From assembly GCA_004208945.1 (NCBI GenBank), contig SGPE01000021.1:124001-188000 (forward strand): a DNA stretch of 64,000 nucleotides, read 5' to 3'. The notes under the pieces were generated by a model, which worked only from the letters and a program-made list of their open reading frames with translations, had not been told where the DNA came from and ran no database searches. Shown here piece by piece: positions 61,481-64,000 of the stretch. The stretch's first letter is position 1, and each line of letters begins with the position of its first letter. The stretch comes from Pseudoalteromonas sp. CO133X (lineage in GTDB: Bacteria; Pseudomonadota; Gammaproteobacteria; Enterobacterales; Alteromonadaceae). The translations under genes were made by a program, and so were the position numbers.

Positions 61481-63898
61481 ATGCGAGTATTAAAATTTGG
61501 CGGGTCGTCCTTGGCTGACTTCGCGTGTTTGCAACAGGTAGCTCAGTTAGTCAAAGAAGAATTACGTGATGAAATGCTCTTAGTGCTATCAGCACCAGGT
61601 GGTATGACAGATTCTCTGGTAGCGTTAGCAAGTGCAGCAGAACATGGGCAAGATTTTAGTGAGTTATGGCAAGCACTGGTTGTGCGCTGTGAACAATTAA
61701 AAGCAGCTGTCGAAGCTGATTTTGGTCAGGTAGCAAATTGGCCAGACTTGAATGAGCTTAAGAATAAGCTAGATGGTGTTGCACTTTTAAAATGCTGCCC
61801 AGACCAAGTACGTGCTTATGTAATCAGTTTTGGTGAGCGCGTTAGTGTTGCCTTGATGGAATGTATGCTTAAAGAGAGCAATGCTCGCTACCTCGAAGCG
61901 ACGGCGTGTATAGCTTCTGTAGGTGGTTACATTGATGCTGAAGCTGACTTAGCAGCAAGTAAAGTACGTTTTCAAGAAGCATTGAAAGCGGCGCCAAGTA
62001 CTATTTATATCATGCCAGGTTTCACAGCATCTAATGAGCTAGGGGAGCTTACAACACTTGGTCGTAATGGTTCCGATTACTCAGCTGCGATTGCAGCAGC
62101 GTGTTTAGAAGCTGATGTATGCCAGATTTGGACTGATGTAGACGGTGTGTACAATGCTGACCCGCGCTATATCAAAAAAGCCTCTAAGGTTGATTCGCTT
62201 TCATATAAAGAAGCAATGGAGCTTTCTTACTTTGGTGCGAAAGTGTTGCACCCAAAAACGATTTTACCTTGTGCTAAAGCAGGTGTGCCGTGCGAGATAA
62301 AAAATACTCATAACCCACGTGCAGAAGGTTCAGTGATCAGTAACGACAGCGTGTCGAGCGATCCAGTTAAAGCGTTATCAAGTTTACAAAACCTCGCTAT
62401 GTTAACGGTGTCAGGCCCAGGTATGAAAGGCAAAGTGGGCATGGCGTCAAAAGTATTTAATGCATTGGCACATGACAATGTTTCAATTGTTTTAATCACT
62501 CAATCTTCATGTGAATTTAGCATCAGTTTCTGTGTGCATGAGAGTGACCTATCACTTGCTCTTGAAGCATTACAAACTGCCTTCGAATTAGAATCACAAG
62601 CTGGTTTAATTGAGCCAGTTCAAGTACAGCGTAATCTTGCTATTGTCACTTTAGTGGGTGATAACATGCGTGCTCATAAAGGTTTAGCTGCTAAGTTTTT
62701 TGCTTCACTAGCTCAAGCACAAGTTAACATTGTTGCTATCGCACAAGACTCAACTGAAAGCGCCATTTCAGCAGTTATTGATGGTGAGCTGTGCAACGAT
62801 GCTGTAAAAGTGTGCCATGAAAACTTCTTTACGCATATTCCTTCAATCGATGTGTTTTTACTAGGCTGTGGCTTAGTTGGTCAAGAGCTTATTCAGCAGT
62901 TAGAGCGCCAACAAGCATGGCTTGAAAAACGTAATATTAAGCTGAACCTATACGGTGTTGCTAACTCAAAACAGCTTTACCTAGATAGCGAAGGCATTAC
63001 TTTTGATGGCTGGCAACACAAGCTAGCCAGCTCAGAGCAAGCATTTGATTTAAACCTAGTAGAGCAATTTGTTAAACAAAATCACTTAATCAACCCTGTG
63101 ATCGTAGATTGTAGCTCTGCCGATAAACTTGCTGCGCAATATGTTGATTTCTTAAATGCAGGCTTCCATGTCGTTGCGGCGAATAAAAAAGCCAATACTA
63201 GCTCGTATGCTTACTACCAAGATTTAGTTGCTGCGACACAAAAGAATAATCGTAAATTTTTATACGAAACAAACGTAGGTGCAGGCTTACCGGTTCTTGA
63301 TAACCTGAAATCGCTATTTGGTGCGGGTGATGAACTTATTAAATTCAGCGGTATCTTATCGGGTTCATTATCGTATATGTTTGGTGCGCTACAAGATGGT
63401 TTATCACTAAGCGAAGCAACATTAAAAGCGAAAGAAAGTGGATTTACAGAGCCAGATCCGCGTGATGATTTATCGGGTACCGATGTTGCCCGAAAACTAC
63501 TGATCATTGCCCGTGAATCAGGTCTTGAGTTAGAACTAAGCGATATTGAAGTAGAATCTGTTTTACCAAAAGGGTTTGCAGAAGATGATTCTGTAGCGGA
63601 CTTTATGGCAAAACTACCATCACTTGATGCGCAGTTTAACGACCGCATTCAAAGTGCAGCAAGTGAAGGTAAAGTACTTCGTTATGTGGGCACTATTGAA
63701 AACGGTCAATGTAAAGTAGGCATTGAAGCCGTAGATAGTAGCCATGCTTTATACGATATCCGTGACGGTGAAAATGCACTGGCAATCTTAAGTCAATATT
63801 ATCAACCACGCCCGTTTGTGATTCGTGGTTATGGCGCAGGTGCTGAAGTAACGGCCGCAGGCGTATTTGCTGATATCTTAAAAACGTTAACGCGCTAG
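61481..63898 (+). CDS. thrA: Bifunctional aspartokinase/homoserine dehydrogenase I
   Basis: 805 residues (E. coli ThrA has 820). Aspartokinase part about 1-280 ([43 protein letters not shown]), ACT regulatory pair about 300-455 ([19 protein letters not shown]), then homoserine dehydrogenase ([16 protein letters not shown] for NADPH binding; [34 protein letters not shown]). Catalyses two steps of threonine synthesis and is feedback-inhibited by threonine. Transcribed behind the thrL attenuator; thrB follows 9 bp later. Confidence 0.96.
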   Translation: MRVLKFGGSSLADFACLQQVAQLVKEELRDEMLLVLSAPGGMTDSLVALASAAEHGQDFSELWQALVVRCEQLKAAVEADFGQVANWPDLNELKNKLDGVALLKCCPDQVRAYVISFGERVSVALMECMLKESNARYLEATACIASVGGYIDAEADLAASKVRFQEALKAAPSTIYIMPGFTASNELGELTTLGRNGSDYSAAIAAACLEADVCQIWTDVDGVYNADPRYIKKASKVDSLSYKEAMELSYFGAKVLHPKTILPCAKAGVPCEIKNTHNPRAEGSVISNDSVSSDPVKALSSLQNLAMLTVSGPGMKGKVGMASKVFNALAHDNVSIVLITQSSCEFSISFCVHESDLSLALEALQTAFELESQAGLIEPVQVQRNLAIVTLVGDNMRAHKGLAAKFFASLAQAQVNIVAIAQDSTESAISAVIDGELCNDAVKVCHENFFTHIPSIDVFLLGCGLVGQELIQQLERQQAWLEKRNIKLNLYGVANSKQLYLDSEGITFDGWQHKLASSEQAFDLNLVEQFVKQNHLINPVIVDCSSADKLAAQYVDFLNAGFHVVAANKKANTSSYAYYQDLVAATQKNNRKFLYETNVGAGLPVLDNLKSLFGAGDELIKFSGILSGSLSYMFGALQDGLSLSEATLKAKESGFTEPDPRDDLSGTDVARKLLIIARESGLELELSDIEVESVLPKGFAEDDSVADFMAKLPSLDAQFNDRIQSAASEGKVLRYVGTIENGQCKVGIEAVDSSHALYDIRDGENALAILSQYYQPRPFVIRGYGAGAEVTAAGVFADILKTLTR

Positions 63899-63907
63899 GA
63901 GCAGGTC

Positions 63908-64000
63908 ATGATCCGTGTATATGCACCCGCTTCAATCGGGAATTTTGCTGTCGGCTTTGATGCGCTAGGTGCTGCGCTGGCACCTATCGATGGCACCTTA
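63908..64000 (+). CDS. thrB: Homoserine kinase, N-terminal part
   Basis: Cut by the right window edge after 31 codons. [20 protein letters not shown] is the typical GHMP-kinase start of ThrB, and TAGGAGCAGGTC before the ATG gives the RBS. Phosphorylates homoserine in the threonine pathway. Confidence 0.92.
   Translation, partial: MIRVYAPASIGNFAVGFDALGAALAPIDGTL

Overview
The window looks like chromosomal DNA of a marine gammaproteobacterium of the Alteromonadales, most likely Pseudoalteromonas. The reasons are the AT-rich coding style, large TonB-dependent receptors, a beta-glucan utilisation locus whose GH3 enzyme resembles ExoP-type glucanases, a tryptophan-halogenase/SapC/cupin cluster, many two-component proteins, and a gamma-type thrL-thrA-thrB attenuated operon at the right end. 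The genus is inferred from these features; no search was run.

Layout. 1-451 is the end of an AidB-like acyl-CoA dehydrogenase. 501-705 is a tRNA-Leu(CAA) with its promoter. 711-6573 is a small accessory island beside the tRNA. It is bounded by copies of the tRNA 3' end, including a perfect 26-bp direct repeat (808-833 and 6402-6427), and shows no integrase. It carries a nonsense-riddled small membrane gene, a two-gene operon (membrane/coiled-coil sensor-like protein plus a 73-residue partner), a frameshifted OLD-family ATPase/TOPRIM nuclease, a type III toxin-antitoxin locus (promoter, two 43-nt RNA repeats, terminator, ToxN-like toxin) and a truncated small gene. It reads as a decaying phage-defence island.

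6852-20364 is housekeeping and accessory chromosome: a GAF-PAS-GGDEF-EAL protein, a fatty-acid desaturase, a GFA-type zinc protein, a CynX-type transporter, a TonB receptor, two tandem CigR/RcnB-like secreted proteins, an EEP-family phosphoesterase, a succinate-semialdehyde dehydrogenase, nitronate monooxygenase with an overlapping Crp/Fnr regulator, a YgjV-like membrane protein and a Nudix hydrolase. 20549-26062 is a five-gene signalling locus: NtrC-type regulator, a 69-residue stand-alone H-box protein, a CHASE3 kinase, an Rcp1-type receiver and a REC-kinase-REC-REC hybrid.

26043-41229 is a beta-glucan locus. A LacI regulator, GPH symporter and GH1 glucosidase run leftward; an FHS-type sugar transporter, GH3 and GH16 lipoproteins run rightward; further on a cupin, SapC, flavin halogenase-like protein and a 981-residue TonB receptor run leftward. 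Four copies or near-copies of the palindrome TGTAAGCGCTTACA lie in the GH1/transporter divergent promoter and the receptor promoter, so one LacI protein probably controls the regulon. The inferred flow is: GH16 cuts polymer at the surface, the receptor imports oligosaccharides, GH3 and GH1 release glucose, and the transporters take it in.

41526-64000 is mixed core genome: an FAH-family enzyme, solute-binding proteins, Tas-type aldo-keto reductase, a thioesterase with an internal stop, dinB behind a LexA box, CstA, an M17 aminopeptidase behind an RBS-sequestering hairpin, a Cache chemoreceptor, a DPP-IV-type peptidase, a HIT protein, a DPP III-like lipoprotein, an HDOD protein, rdgC, a histidine kinase divergent from a CheY-like regulator, and thrL-thrA-thrB'.
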